Positions 1 through 9,900 of a stretch of DNA of 64,000 bases are shown here, piece after piece. The stretch's first letter is position 1. Each line of letters starts with the position of its first letter. Origin of the DNA: Croceivirga radicis (lineage in GTDB: Bacteria; Bacteroidota; Bacteroidia; Flavobacteriales; Flavobacteriaceae); assembly GCF_002072105.2 (NCBI RefSeq), contig NZ_MTBC01000001.1, forward strand, positions 62,001-126,000. The letters are read 5' to 3'. The notes beneath the pieces are model-generated. The model was not told the origin of the DNA. It saw nothing but the letters and a program-made list of their open reading frames with translations, and did not search any database. Position numbers and translations under genes: made by a program.

Positions 1-376
1 CCAGACCAATATATATTATAACAGCTAGTATAAAATTCACGGTAACCCCGCCCAGCATAATTATTAAACGTTGCCATGCTGGTTTACTTCTAAACTCCCA
101 AGGTTTTGGTTCTTCTTTCATTGCTTCGGTATCCATACTTTCGTCTATCATACCAGCAATTTTTACATAGCCGCCCAAAGGCAACCATCCAATCCCGTAA
201 ACGGTTTCTCCAATTTTCTTTTGGAACAAAGCGAATTTTACGTCAAAAAATAAAAAGAACTTCTCTACTTTGGTTTTAAACAATTTTGCTGGAATAAAGT
301 GTCCCAACTCATGCAAAACAATTAAAATAGAAAGGCTTAGAAAGAATTGTATAATCTGTATAACTACGGGGCTCAT
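1..376 (-). CDS. rseP: RseP-type site-2 protease, N-terminal part (cut by window edge)
   Basis: Only the first 125 codons are inside the window; the gene continues beyond position 1. The protein starts MSPVVIQIIQFF, has a first membrane helix, and carries the zinc-binding HELGH motif of the M50 family at residues 22-26, followed by the family pattern GWLPLGGYVKIAGM and a second hydrophobic segment at the cut end. M50/RseP enzymes cleave transmembrane substrates such as anti-sigma factors inside the inner membrane. The ATG at 376 lies 24 nt after a good -7 element at 401-408. PDZ domains and the C-terminal LDG motif are outside the window and cannot be checked. Confidence 0.9.
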   Translation of the reverse strand, partial: MSPVVIQIIQFFLSLSILIVLHELGHFIPAKLFKTKVEKFFLFFDVKFALFQKKIGETVYGIGWLPLGGYVKIAGMIDESMDTEAMKEEPKPWEFRSKPAWQRLIIMLGGVTVNFILAVIIYIGL

Positions 377-400
377 ATTTTTTTATCTCTTAAAAACCAA

Positions 401-429
401 CAAAAGTACATTTTTAAAGGAGCTTACAA
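401..429 (-). promoter_or_regulatory. Bacteroidota-type promoter for rseP
   Basis: Read on the minus strand, TTG (427-429), an 18-nt spacer and TACTTTTG (401-408) match the TTG-N17-23-TAnnTTTG consensus known for Bacteroidota sigma factors. The start codon of rseP follows 24 nt downstream. Confidence 0.6.
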
Positions 430-494
430 AACATTGGTCAACAGCCAGCAATTGTTTTTAAGAAAGAATTGGCAAGAATTACCGCTCAACTGGT

Positions 495-525
495 TTGATT
501 AATAGCATGTTCCCGTTTAATTTTG
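495..525 (+). promoter_or_regulatory. Bacteroidota-type promoter for the SCO1-like gene
   Basis: TTG (495-497), a 20-nt spacer and TAATTTTG (518-525) fit the consensus. The ATG of the downstream gene starts only 4 nt after the -7 element, so a transcript from here would have almost no 5' leader. Confidence 0.5.
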
Positions 526-529
526 CTAA

Positions 530-1201
530 ATGCTACAGTTTTTTTCCAAATTCAAAAAATTCTTTATCGTTCTAGGCATTTTATCGGTGATTATACTATA
601 TCTCATGTACAATGCTTTAAAACCGGAAAAAAGACTTCCTGTTTACCAACCCAACATGGTAAACCCAGAATTGGTAGATAGCACCTTGCTAGATGTTAAA
701 AAGTACCATACCATAGCAGACTTTTCCCTGGTAAATCAAAACGGAAAAACCATTACACAAAAAGATTATAAAGGTAAAATCTACGTAGCTGACTTTTTCT
801 TTACTACCTGCCCTACAATTTGCCCTATTATGACCAAGAACATGGCGGCAATTCAAGATAAAATTGGCGAAGAGGTAATGCTACTATCCCACTCGGTTAC
901 CCCCCAGATAGATTCTGTTGCCCAATTAAAAAAATATGCTCTTGAAAAAGGAGTGGACGATAGCAAATGGAATTTAGTAACAGGCGATAAAAAACAAATA
1001 TATGCCTTGGCACGCAAGTCTTATTTAGCGGTAAAAAACGATGGCGATGGTGGCCCTTATGATATGATACATACCGAAAATTTTATTTTGGTAGATAAAG
1101 AAAGACGCATTCGCGGTTTTTATGATGGTACCAACCCAAAGGAAATAGATAAACTATTAGGTGATATTGAAATTCTAAAAAGTTCTTATTTAAAGGACTA
1201 A
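530..1201 (+). CDS. SCO1/SenC family copper-binding thioredoxin-fold protein
   Basis: The 223-residue protein has one N-terminal membrane helix (about residues 11-28) and a periplasmic thioredoxin-like domain. The family's copper ligands are present: CPTIC at residues 94-98 (CxxxC) and a distal histidine at 181 in HTENFILVD. SCO proteins deliver copper to the CuA site of cytochrome c oxidase or act as thiol reductases in its assembly. No oxidase gene is inside the window, so the partner is not visible. The gene stands alone between rseP (divergent) and the feo operon. Length and motif spacing are normal for the family. Confidence 0.9.
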   Translation: MLQFFSKFKKFFIVLGILSVIILYLMYNALKPEKRLPVYQPNMVNPELVDSTLLDVKKYHTIADFSLVNQNGKTITQKDYKGKIYVADFFFTTCPTICPIMTKNMAAIQDKIGEEVMLLSHSVTPQIDSVAQLKKYALEKGVDDSKWNLVTGDKKQIYALARKSYLAVKNDGDGGPYDMIHTENFILVDKERRIRGFYDGTNPKEIDKLLGDIEILKSSYLKD

Positions 1202-1227
1202 TCCTCTTTAGTGTCTTTTTTTTACTG

Positions 1228-1235
1228 TATTTTTG
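1228..1235 (+). promoter_or_regulatory. Candidate -7 element upstream of feoAB
   Basis: TATTTTTG matches TAnnTTTG and lies 29 nt before the TTG start of feoA. No good TTG -33 element is seen about 20 nt upstream, so the assignment is weak. No clear Fur or DtxR palindrome was seen between 1202 and 1264. Confidence 0.35.
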
Positions 1236-1264
1236 CTCTTACTTATATTAAATCTAAATAAGCT

Positions 1265-1504
1265 TTGTTAACGACGGTTGATACACTTAAGAAAGGACAG
1301 AAAGGCATCATAAAAGAGTTTACCACCAATTTACTCCCTATAAAACTATTAGAACTTGGTTGCTTACCAGGTAATGTAATAGAACTTGTGCAAACCGCCC
1401 CTTTACGAGACCCAATATACATTAACGTTAACGGCTCACACATTGCTATAAGAAAAGCTCTTGCCAAACAAATAGAGTTAGAGCTAATAGAAGAGTCCCT
1501 GTAA
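1265..1504 (+). CDS. feoA: FeoA, ferrous iron transport accessory protein
   Basis: The 79-residue protein has the SH3-like FeoA fold pattern: a start such as TLKKGQKGIIKEF, a central LLELGCLPGNVIELV segment and the ending SHIAIRKALAKQIELE. FeoA is a small cytosolic partner of the FeoB GTPase. The most plausible start is the TTG at 1265; no ATG occurs before the conserved domain. The stop codon is one nucleotide away from feoB, which indicates translational coupling in one operon with feoB and the short Cys-rich gene that follows. Confidence 0.9.
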   Translation: MLTTVDTLKKGQKGIIKEFTTNLLPIKLLELGCLPGNVIELVQTAPLRDPIYINVNGSHIAIRKALAKQIELELIEESL

Positions 1505-1505
1505 A

Positions 1506-3740
1506 ATGAGTAAAAACATAAACGTAGCCTTAATTGGAAACCCAAATACTGGAAAAACCTCCGTTTTTAATCAGCTAACAGGTCTAAAACAAAAAGTTGG
1601 CAACTATCCTGGCATAACGGTAGAAAAGAAAGAGGGTATCTGCAAACTACCTAGAGGGGTAAAAGCCTATATATTGGACCTGCCCGGGACCTACAGCCTA
1701 AATACTACTTCTTTGGATGAAAGTGTAGTAGTAGAATTATTGCTTAACAAGAACGATAAGGATTATCCAGATGTTGCGGTAGTTATTAGCGATGTTGAAA
1801 ATTTGAAAAGAAATCTTTTACTGTTTACACAAATTAAAGATTTAAAAATACCTTCTATTCTGGTTATTAACATGGCCGATCGTATGGACCGTAAGGGCAT
1901 TAGTTTGGATGTTGAACTTATGGAACAACGCCTAGACACCAAGATTGCCTTAGTTAGCACCCGAAAAGGATTTGGCATAGACCGCTTAAAAGAACTAATT
2001 GCCAATTACAAACAACTTTCTAATAAACCAAACATCAATACGGCGGTTATTGCCCCAGAATACTTTAAAAATTTAAAAGAGGTATTTCCTAAAGAAGACT
2101 TATATAAATTGTGGCTGGTTATTACACAAGATGTAAACTTTATGCCCATTGAGCGTAATGCCGCAGCATCCGTTAATGAGTTCAAGGCTAAATCAAAAAC
2201 AGAATTAAAACGCCTACAACATAAAGAGACGGTATTACGCTACCAATTCATAAATGGAATTCTTAAAGAAACGTATAAAAAAGATTTTAGAACAGCTAAA
2301 GGGTTTCGTGGCAGTCTAGATAAAATACTGACGCATAAATTTTTTGGTTATCTCATTTTCTTCGCTATTCTTTTAACCATTTTCCAAGCCATTTTTGACT
2401 GGAGTGGTTATCCCATGGATTTTATAGATGCGCAATTCGCGGCATTGGCAGATTGGACCAAGAATACCCTACCGCCCGGTATATTAACCGATCTTTTGGC
2501 AGAAGGTATCATTGCCGGTATTGGAGGGGTAGTCATATTTATACCACAAATTGCCTTTTTATTTCTGTTTATTTCCCTATTAGAAGAATCTGGCTATATG
2601 AGTAGGGTAGTGTTTTTAATGGACAAATTAATGCGTCCGTTTGGGCTTAGTGGTAAGAGTGTTGTTCCATTAATGTCTGGTACAGCTTGCGCCATACCTG
2701 CCGTAATGGCCACAAGAACAATAGAAAACTGGAAAGAACGGCTCATAACCATACTAGTTGTTCCTTTTACTACTTGTTCCGCACGTTTGCCCGTTTACTT
2801 AATTCTAATCGCCTTAGTAATCCCAGAGGGTAGGTTTATAGGATTAAGCTATCAAGCACTTACTCTAATGGGGCTCTATTTACTAGGTTTTGTTATGAGT
2901 CTATGCTCTGCCATGATTTTAAATAAAATCTTGAAAATTAAGAGTAGATCGCTCTTTATGATAGAAATGCCTGCCTACCGCTTGCCCTTGTTCAAAAATG
3001 TTTTTTATACGGTGGTAGAAAAAACTAAAAGTTTTGTTCTAGGTGCCGGTAAAATTATTCTAGCCATCTCTATTGTTTTATGGTTCTTAGGCAGCTATGG
3101 CTGGTCCAATGAATTTAAAAATGCGGAAACGATAGTCAAAGAAAGGATTGATAACGAGGGCTTTAACGCCTACAGTAAGAATTATTTACAAAACAACCTT
3201 GAAGCATTTAAATATCAATTAAAAGACAGCGCACTTTCTAAAAACGATAAAATTGATTTAACCAATATTAGAACAGCCCTGCAAGAAAGAGATGTAGAAT
3301 TACATGACCGATTGGTAGAACAGGAAATTGCTAGTTTTAAACTGGAAAACTCTTTTATTGGGCAAGCTGGCAAAGCGATTGAGCCAATAGTGAAACCCTT
3401 GGGTTATGACTGGAAAATAGGCATTGCTGTAATTACCTCTTTTGCCGCAAGAGAAGTATTTGTAGGTACCTTGGCCACCATATACAGTGTAGGTAGTGAC
3501 GAGGAGGAAACTATTAAAAATAGAATGGCCGCCGAAGTAAACGCCAACGGTAAACCGCTATTTAATTTAGCAACTGGGGTTTCTTTAATGTTGTTCTATG
3601 CATTTGCCATGCAATGCATGAGTACATTGGCCATTGTAAAACGCGAAACCAACTCTTGGAAATGGCCACTTTACCAATTGTTATTTATGAGTGCTATTGC
3701 CTACGTAACAGCCTTTACGGCATACCAAATTTTAAAATAA
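1506..3740 (+). CDS. feoB: FeoB, ferrous iron uptake GTPase/transporter
   Basis: The 744-residue protein starts with a G domain: P-loop GNPNTGKTS at residues 11-19, the switch I segment YPGITVE near 34-40, DLPG at 58-61 and NMAD as the G4 motif. A helical linker follows, then a polytopic membrane domain with the two duplicated gate regions seen in the family (SGYMSRVVFLMD with MSGTACAIPAVMATR, and FAAREVFVGTLATIYSVG). FeoB moves Fe2+ through the inner membrane. It sits between feoA (1-nt gap) and a 46-residue Cys-rich membrane peptide (start overlaps the stop). Size is normal for FeoB. Confidence 0.97.
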   Translation: MSKNINVALIGNPNTGKTSVFNQLTGLKQKVGNYPGITVEKKEGICKLPRGVKAYILDLPGTYSLNTTSLDESVVVELLLNKNDKDYPDVAVVISDVENLKRNLLLFTQIKDLKIPSILVINMADRMDRKGISLDVELMEQRLDTKIALVSTRKGFGIDRLKELIANYKQLSNKPNINTAVIAPEYFKNLKEVFPKEDLYKLWLVITQDVNFMPIERNAAASVNEFKAKSKTELKRLQHKETVLRYQFINGILKETYKKDFRTAKGFRGSLDKILTHKFFGYLIFFAILLTIFQAIFDWSGYPMDFIDAQFAALADWTKNTLPPGILTDLLAEGIIAGIGGVVIFIPQIAFLFLFISLLEESGYMSRVVFLMDKLMRPFGLSGKSVVPLMSGTACAIPAVMATRTIENWKERLITILVVPFTTCSARLPVYLILIALVIPEGRFIGLSYQALTLMGLYLLGFVMSLCSAMILNKILKIKSRSLFMIEMPAYRLPLFKNVFYTVVEKTKSFVLGAGKIILAISIVLWFLGSYGWSNEFKNAETIVKERIDNEGFNAYSKNYLQNNLEAFKYQLKDSALSKNDKIDLTNIRTALQERDVELHDRLVEQEIASFKLENSFIGQAGKAIEPIVKPLGYDWKIGIAVITSFAAREVFVGTLATIYSVGSDEEETIKNRMAAEVNANGKPLFNLATGVSLMLFYAFAMQCMSTLAIVKRETNSWKWPLYQLLFMSAIAYVTAFTAYQILK

Positions 3741-3880
3741 TGATACAAACTATAGTAGCCGTGCTCATCCTAATATTGGCCTTAGCCTATTTGGTAAACA
3801 AATTTTTATATCCCCTGCCCTTTTTTAACTCCAAGAAAGACCCTAAAAACTGTGGCAATAGTGATTGTGGTTGTTCGTAA
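3740..3880 (+). CDS. FeoB-associated Cys-rich membrane peptide (46 aa)
   Basis: The ATG overlaps the last base of the feoB stop codon (TAATG). The 46-residue product has one N-terminal membrane helix (MIQTIVAVLILILALAYLV) and a short cytosolic tail ending in CGNSDCGCS, with three closely spaced cysteines. This is the build of the FeoB-associated Cys-rich membrane protein family, thought to help or sense Fe2+ passage. A longer reading of the same frame from 3614 would lie inside feoB and is not credible. The Cys cluster suggests metal binding, which is inference. Confidence 0.8.
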   Translation: MIQTIVAVLILILALAYLVNKFLYPLPFFNSKKDPKNCGNSDCGCS

Positions 3881-3884
3881 TTTA

Positions 3885-4304
3885 TTATAGTTCTATCACT
3901 ATTTTGGTATGTTTGCCTTGGTGTAAAAAAGCACATTCTTTAAAGTTAGGTGGGCCAAATGTTTTCATCTTACCAACGGAAAATGCCACTTTTTCCTTTG
4001 GAATACCCAACCAATTCATATCTAAGCGGTCGTTGCCATTTTCGTCATGAAAAATAGCCAAGGCATATTCCCCTTCTGGCATATTTTCCAAACTTACTTT
4101 GGTAACCCCTTTTACAGCTGGCATCTTATTGTATTTATAAACATGGGCTTCTTTTAAAAAACCTTCTTCTTGCTTATATACCGCTACACTAATATTACCC
4201 TTATCTGATGGTACTTTGTGTACTTCTACCTCTACTTCTTGGCCATACCCTTGTGTTATGGCAAAAAATACACAGGCAAAAAGTAATAACTTAAACTTTA
4301 TCAT
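3885..4304 (-). CDS. DUF2141 family secreted protein
   Basis: The 139-residue protein has an N-terminal signal peptide (MIKFKLLLFACVFFAITQGYG) and then a beta-rich domain with the DUF2141 pattern: NISVAVY near the start, a central LPEGxYA-like segment (NMPEGEYALAIFHDENGNDRLDMNWLGIPKEKVAFS) and a closing hydrophobic strand. The function of DUF2141 is unknown; members are exported. The gene is convergent with the feo operon and lies 40 nt downstream of a small membrane-anchored gene and an S9 peptidase gene on the same strand, so the three may be co-transcribed. Confidence 0.8.
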   Translation of the reverse strand: MIKFKLLLFACVFFAITQGYGQEVEVEVHKVPSDKGNISVAVYKQEEGFLKEAHVYKYNKMPAVKGVTKVSLENMPEGEYALAIFHDENGNDRLDMNWLGIPKEKVAFSVGKMKTFGPPNFKECAFLHQGKHTKIVIEL

Positions 4305-4344
4305 AGTAGCATTGCTATTTCTTGGTTATATACGCTAACAATAG

Positions 4345-4791
4345 TTATTCCAAAGTATTGTTCATTCTCGCTAATTTTTCTTTAATAAGTCCATACCAGC
4401 GTCTTGTTTCTAAACTATCTGCCGTATTCCAATATAGTACCAATGAGTCTTGATAAACCATTTTTATCTTAGTCTGGTTTAAATCATCTACAAAAACATA
4501 GGTTTTGGTTCCATAAAGAGAATCTTTAAAAACACCCTTTTCTTTTGCTAACCATGAGAATCCAGATTGGCGTTCCATCTTTGGAAATTTTTCTACCAGA
4601 TATAAACTGTCTACTGCATCTAACGGCACATTTTTTCGGTAAACTCCACTAAAAATTTTTAATTCATCTGCTTTTATAGATACATAGTTTTGATAATGTA
4701 GGGCAAAAGCAGCAATACTTACCACCACTGCCAACACTACTAAAATGTTCCAAATCCAATTACCTTTCTGCATTTTCCTTTGGGTTTTCAA
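4345..4791 (-). CDS. Hypothetical membrane-anchored protein
   Basis: I do not recognise this 148-residue protein. It has one membrane helix (about residues 13-32, WNILVVLAVVVSIAAFALHY) and a soluble, probably extracytoplasmic, region with many charged residues and the segments YRKNVPLDAVDSLYLVEKFPKMERQSGFSWLAKEKGVF and TKTYVFVDDLNQTKIKM, which look like beta strands. Its 5' end overlaps the 3' end of the upstream S9 peptidase gene by 32 nt, so the two are probably translated from one mRNA. Internal ATGs at codons 1 and 7 both precede the helix. Confidence 0.7.
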   Translation of the reverse strand: MKTQRKMQKGNWIWNILVVLAVVVSIAAFALHYQNYVSIKADELKIFSGVYRKNVPLDAVDSLYLVEKFPKMERQSGFSWLAKEKGVFKDSLYGTKTYVFVDDLNQTKIKMVYQDSLVLYWNTADSLETRRWYGLIKEKLARMNNTLE

Positions 4792-6802
4792 ACTTATTAA
4801 ACCAAGCTAAGGTATGTGCAATTTTTGAAATTAAATTACTGGGTCTATTGGCAATACCGTGGCTCGCTTCTGGTATTTCTACCAAAACCGTTTCTATTTT
4901 ACGCAATTTTAGGGCATGATATAATTGTTTTGCCTCAGACGGAGGCGTACGCAAATCGTTCATACCTACCATAACCATAGTAGGAGTTTCTATATTTCCA
5001 ACTAAGGATAACGGGGAAAACTTCCAGTAATTTTCAAAATTTTCCCACGGTTGGCCAGGGTATCTAGAATTTGCATACCCAAAATAATTATCGGCCACTA
5101 ATGTTTTGCTAATCCAATTCATGACCGGTTTAGCTACTACCGCCGCCTTAAACCTATTGTTTTTCCCTATCATCCATGCAGACATGATGCCTCCGGCAGA
5201 CCCACCGGTAACATACAGTTTATCCTCATGTGCCACACCCTTTTCTATAAGATAGTCTACCCCATCCATTACATCTTGGTAATCATCACCTGGATAATTA
5301 TTCAATAATAAATTACCAAATTCTTCCCCATAACTAGTGCTGCCCCTGGGGTTTGGGTAAAACACAACAAAACCATTGGCCGCATACAGTTGCATCTCAA
5401 TAGAAAAACGGTCTCCGTAATTTAATATGGGGCCGCCATGATTCTCTACCAAAAATGGATATTTTTTAGATGCATCATAATTTGGCGGATATACCACCCA
5501 ACCTTGTATATCTCTATCATCTACGGTAGATTTAAACCAAACCTCTTCTACCTTACCCAAGGTTTTAAAATCTAATAAGGCTTTATTTAATTGTGTTAGG
5601 GTGTTAAGGCTTCCCTTTTTGGTCAACAAGGCAATTTCTGCCGGAAATTCTGGAGTTGTATAAGTATAAGCAATAGCTCCTGATTTAGAAACAGAAAAAG
5701 AACCGCTGCCATAAGGCCTACCCAAAGTAGTACCCCCTCTGTTATCAGCAATTTTTGAAACCTTACCGTTTAAGGAAACATAACCTATTTTACCGTTTCC
5801 TTTATCATCATAATTAAAATACAAACCCTTACTGTCTGCAGACCAAACTATACCCGAAATGTTTCTATCTAAATTATATGCCAATTTGCGCTTATTACCT
5901 CCGTCTGCATCCATCAAGTGAATTTGTCTAATTTGATAGGCTTCATACTTATCTTCATAACTTAAATAGGCAATGGTACTCCCATCTGGAGAAACCACCG
6001 GGTTACTGTCTGGGCCATCTTGCTGGGTTAATTCTGTGATAATACCGGTTTTTACCTCAACCGAATAAATCTCACTATTTCTAAAACGATATTCCCAATC
6101 TGGCACCCGGTTGGCAGAAAAATAAATTTTAGAGCCGTCTTTACTCCAAGATAAGCTACCCCGGTGATGCCAATTACCAGAGGTTATTTGCCTTACGGCA
6201 CCTCCATTTGCCGGCATAACAAATAACTGATTAAAACCAGGCGCTATGTAACCCCTACCATCTGCCTCATGATACACCCTATCTGTAATTCTGGGCATAT
6301 TTGCCCATTTTGCCCCCTCAGGTTTTGCGGGCAATTTTGCTAATACCGGAGCTTTTTCTGGTACGTTCATAGAAAATGCCAACTGGGTACCGTCTGGAGA
6401 CCACGTTATGCTACTTGGGCTATGTGGCAATTGAGAAATTTTGGCCGTTTTCCCGGTTTTTACCCAATACATAAAGATTTCAGAACCTTCGTCCGTAGCA
6501 CTGCCATAAACTATTCTATCTCCATTGGGAGACCAACTTGCAGCATACTCAGACCCTTCATGAACCGTTAATTTTTGATGCTCGCTACCATCAGATTTTA
6601 AAAGCCATAGGTTACCAAAAGAGCGGTCCTTCATAATGTCAAAACCCATTTTCCTGTAAACAATCCAATCGCCATTAGGCGAAATTTCAGGATCGGTTGC
6701 GTATTGTAATTGAAAAATGTCTAAGTAATCAAATTTTGATTTTTGGGCTGATCCGTACGTGCTCAATAAAAAACAAAACGAAATAAAAAGAAGTTTCTTC
6801 AT
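4760..6802 (-). CDS. S9 family prolyl oligopeptidase-like peptidase
   Basis: The 680-residue protein has a signal peptide (MKKLLFISFCFLLSTYGSAQ), an N-terminal beta-propeller built of PD40/WD40-like repeats (for example WSPDGTQLAFS, VSPDGSTIAYLS) and a C-terminal alpha/beta-hydrolase domain. The catalytic triad can be read: Ser535 in GGSAGG, Asp616 in GMNDLRTPP and His648 in ASHGIANRP. S9 peptidases of this kind cut short peptides in the periplasm. A downstream membrane-anchored gene overlaps its end. A likely promoter (TTG-N20-TACCTTTA, last base off consensus) lies 22 nt before the ATG. Confidence 0.92.
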   Translation of the reverse strand: MKKLLFISFCFLLSTYGSAQKSKFDYLDIFQLQYATDPEISPNGDWIVYRKMGFDIMKDRSFGNLWLLKSDGSEHQKLTVHEGSEYAASWSPNGDRIVYGSATDEGSEIFMYWVKTGKTAKISQLPHSPSSITWSPDGTQLAFSMNVPEKAPVLAKLPAKPEGAKWANMPRITDRVYHEADGRGYIAPGFNQLFVMPANGGAVRQITSGNWHHRGSLSWSKDGSKIYFSANRVPDWEYRFRNSEIYSVEVKTGIITELTQQDGPDSNPVVSPDGSTIAYLSYEDKYEAYQIRQIHLMDADGGNKRKLAYNLDRNISGIVWSADSKGLYFNYDDKGNGKIGYVSLNGKVSKIADNRGGTTLGRPYGSGSFSVSKSGAIAYTYTTPEFPAEIALLTKKGSLNTLTQLNKALLDFKTLGKVEEVWFKSTVDDRDIQGWVVYPPNYDASKKYPFLVENHGGPILNYGDRFSIEMQLYAANGFVVFYPNPRGSTSYGEEFGNLLLNNYPGDDYQDVMDGVDYLIEKGVAHEDKLYVTGGSAGGIMSAWMIGKNNRFKAAVVAKPVMNWISKTLVADNYFGYANSRYPGQPWENFENYWKFSPLSLVGNIETPTMVMVGMNDLRTPPSEAKQLYHALKLRKIETVLVEIPEASHGIANRPSNLISKIAHTLAWFNKFENPKENAER

Positions 6803-6823
6803 TGTTGGTCTGTTAGTTGGTTT

Positions 6824-6854
6824 TAAAGGTAAATGAAACTGTTGATATAGTCAA
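6824..6854 (-). promoter_or_regulatory. Probable promoter of the S9 peptidase gene
   Basis: On the minus strand TTG (6852-6854) and TACCTTTA (6824-6831) are separated by 20 nt. The -7 element differs from TAnnTTTG only in its last base. Confidence 0.4.
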
Positions 6855-6977
6855 AACACAGGGTATACCTTGCTTTCCTTCTCGCCGCAAAATCTAAAAT
6901 TTAATACTTCAATAACCCATTCTAAAAACTTATTGTAAACCCGTATCTTGTAGCTATCATAATCATCACTTAAAAAA

Positions 6978-9900
6978 ATGAACTACACCAAACTTAAAGC
7001 AGCTTTTCTTTTGCTGCCCTTACAATTACTGTTTTTAAATCAAGGCATTGCCCAAGAAACTAAATTAATGCATCAACCAGCTATTAGCGATACGCAAATA
7101 GCGTTTATTTATGCCCAAGACTTATGGGTGGCAGATAAGGACGGTAGCAATCCTAGAAGATTAACTGTTGATAAAGGCATAGAATCCAATCCGGTTTTTT
7201 CACCGGACGGGAGTTTGATTGCCTTTAATGCGGAGTATGATGGCAACCATGACGTCTATATTGTACCTGCCACTGGGGGCGTACCCAAAAGACTAACGTA
7301 CCACCCATACCGCGATTTAGTAAGAGATTTTACCCCAGATGGAAAACAAGTACTATTCGCTTCTAGAAGAAATACACATACCAACCGCTATTTTAAATTA
7401 TATACCGTGCCTGTTGAAGGTGGTGCTACTACAGCACTAGATGTACCTAATGCTTTTTGGGCCACCTATTCTAAGGATGGGCAACAGTTGGCCTACAACC
7501 CCTATTTTGATGCCTTTCACCAATGGAAACACTATAGAGGTGGCCGTATTTCTAAAATATGGATATATGATATTGACTCGCATAAGATTACAGAAATTCC
7601 AAAACCTAATGGCGGCAGTAACGATGTACAACCACAATGGTATGGCGACAAGGTGTTTTTTAGAAGCGACCGCGATGGCGAGTTTAACTTATTTGGTTAT
7701 GACACCAAAAGCAAACAAATTACCAAGCTAACAGATTATACAGACTTTCCTGCTATAGACCCTAAAATGCATAAAGGCTTAATTATTTACGAACATGCTG
7801 GAACGTTGCATATTTATGACACCAATACGGGTAAAGACACCAAATTAAGTATAACTATAACTACGGATTTATTGGAGCTAAGGGAACGTTATGTTTCAGG
7901 ACAAAACTACGTTCGTTCTGGTAGTATCTCGCCTTCTGGGGCTAGAGTGGTACTAGATTTTAGAGGAGAGGTGGTTACCCTACCCGCAGAAAAAGGAGAT
8001 ATCAAGAATATGACACAAACTCCAGGCGTGCATGAAAAATTTCCGGCATGGTCGCCAGATGGCAAAACTATTGCCTATTTATCTGATGCCTCTGGTGAGT
8101 ATGCTTTGCATGTGCAAACCGTAGCCACAGGTACCATCAAAAAAATAAAATTAGATGGTACAGGGTTTTACGGCAATCTGCATTGGTCTCCTAACAGTAA
8201 AATGGTAAGCTATGTAGATAATGGCCGTAACCTATATGTTACCAATATAGCCACCACTAAAACTACTAAAATTGACCAAGACGAATTGTTTATACCGGGC
8301 GACTTAAGAGAGCTTTTTAGTGATTGGTCTTACGATTCTAACTGGATAGCCTACACCAAGATTATTGGAACCAATTTTGAAAAAGCCTTCTTATATTCCT
8401 TAGCAGAGAACAAATCTTACGAACTTACCGATGGACTTGCCAACGTTACGGAACCTAAATTTGACCCTAGTGGAAAGTACATGTACGTTTTAGCTTCTAC
8501 GGATGCGGGCCCTGTAATTAATTGGTTTGACCAATCTAACCAAGACAAAGTAAGTACCAACACTATATACCTTTTAACCCTTCAAAAAGATGTTGTTTCA
8601 CCCTTAAAAAAGGAAAACGATGTTGAATTAGGTGAAAACAAAGCTGCGGAAACAAAAAAACCAGAAACCTTGAAAATAGATTGGGATGGCCTACAAAATA
8701 GAATGCTTGCGCTGCCCATTGAAACAGGTTCTTACCGTAACCTTGCCTTGGCTAATGAGGGTGAATTATTTTATGTTTCTGCTGATATATTCAACGGGGA
8801 ACGCCAACTCTTCAAATTTACCTTTGACGAACGGAAGGCCGAAGCACAATTTCCTTTAGACTATTTTGAGGTAGCCAGCGGAGGTAAAAAAATGTTTTAT
8901 AACAGCAGTAACTCTTGGTTTGTGTCCGATTTAGGTAAAAAAGCTGAAAATGGCCCCTTACCCTTAAACAACATCACTGTAAAAATAAATCCGCAAGAAG
9001 AATGGAACAATATCTTTAACGAAGCTTGGCGGGTTAATAGAGATTATTTTTATGACCCGGGAATGCATGGAGCAGATTGGAATGCCATGAAAGCGAAATA
9101 CGAACCCTTTTTGGCACACCTTTCTTGCAAAGATGACTTGTACCGCGTAATGCGATGGATGTTTAGTGAGTTGGCCGTGGGGCACCATAGGTTTGATCGG
9201 GAAGGAGATGCGTTTAATGAGGTCAAAAATATATCGGGCGGATTACTAGGTGCGGATTACCAAGTAAACAACAATCGCTATCAGATAACCAAAATTTACG
9301 GCGGCCTTAACTGGACACCAGACCTAAAATCGCCTCTTACAGAACCTGGAGTACATGTAAACCAAGGTGATTATATCCTAGCCGTAAACGGTAAAAATGT
9401 TTTGGGGACCGATAATTTATACCGCTTTTTTGAAAACACCGCCAACACCTTGGTAGACTTAAAAGTGAGTACCTCGCCAGATGGCAGTAATGCCAGAACT
9501 TACCAAGTAACGCCATTGGCTACAGAATGGGCCATACGCAACCGTGATTGGGTAGAAGGTAATATGAAAAAGGTACACGAAGCTACAAATGGAAAAGTAG
9601 CTTACGTTTATGTGCCCAATACCGCGAAAGCAGGATTTGAATATTTTAAAAGATATTTTTATCCACAAGCCAATAAAGAAGCTATTATCATAGATGAACG
9701 CTACAATGGCGGTGGACAGTTGGCAGATTATTATATAGACATTCTTAAAAGACCCGTGCAAGCACATTGGAATTTTAGGTATGGAAAAGATTTAAAATCG
9801 CCCAGCGCCTCTATTCAAGGGCCAAAAGTAATGTTGATAGACGAAATGGCCGGTTCTGGTGGCGATTATTTACCATGGATGTTTCGCAAATTTGAATTGG

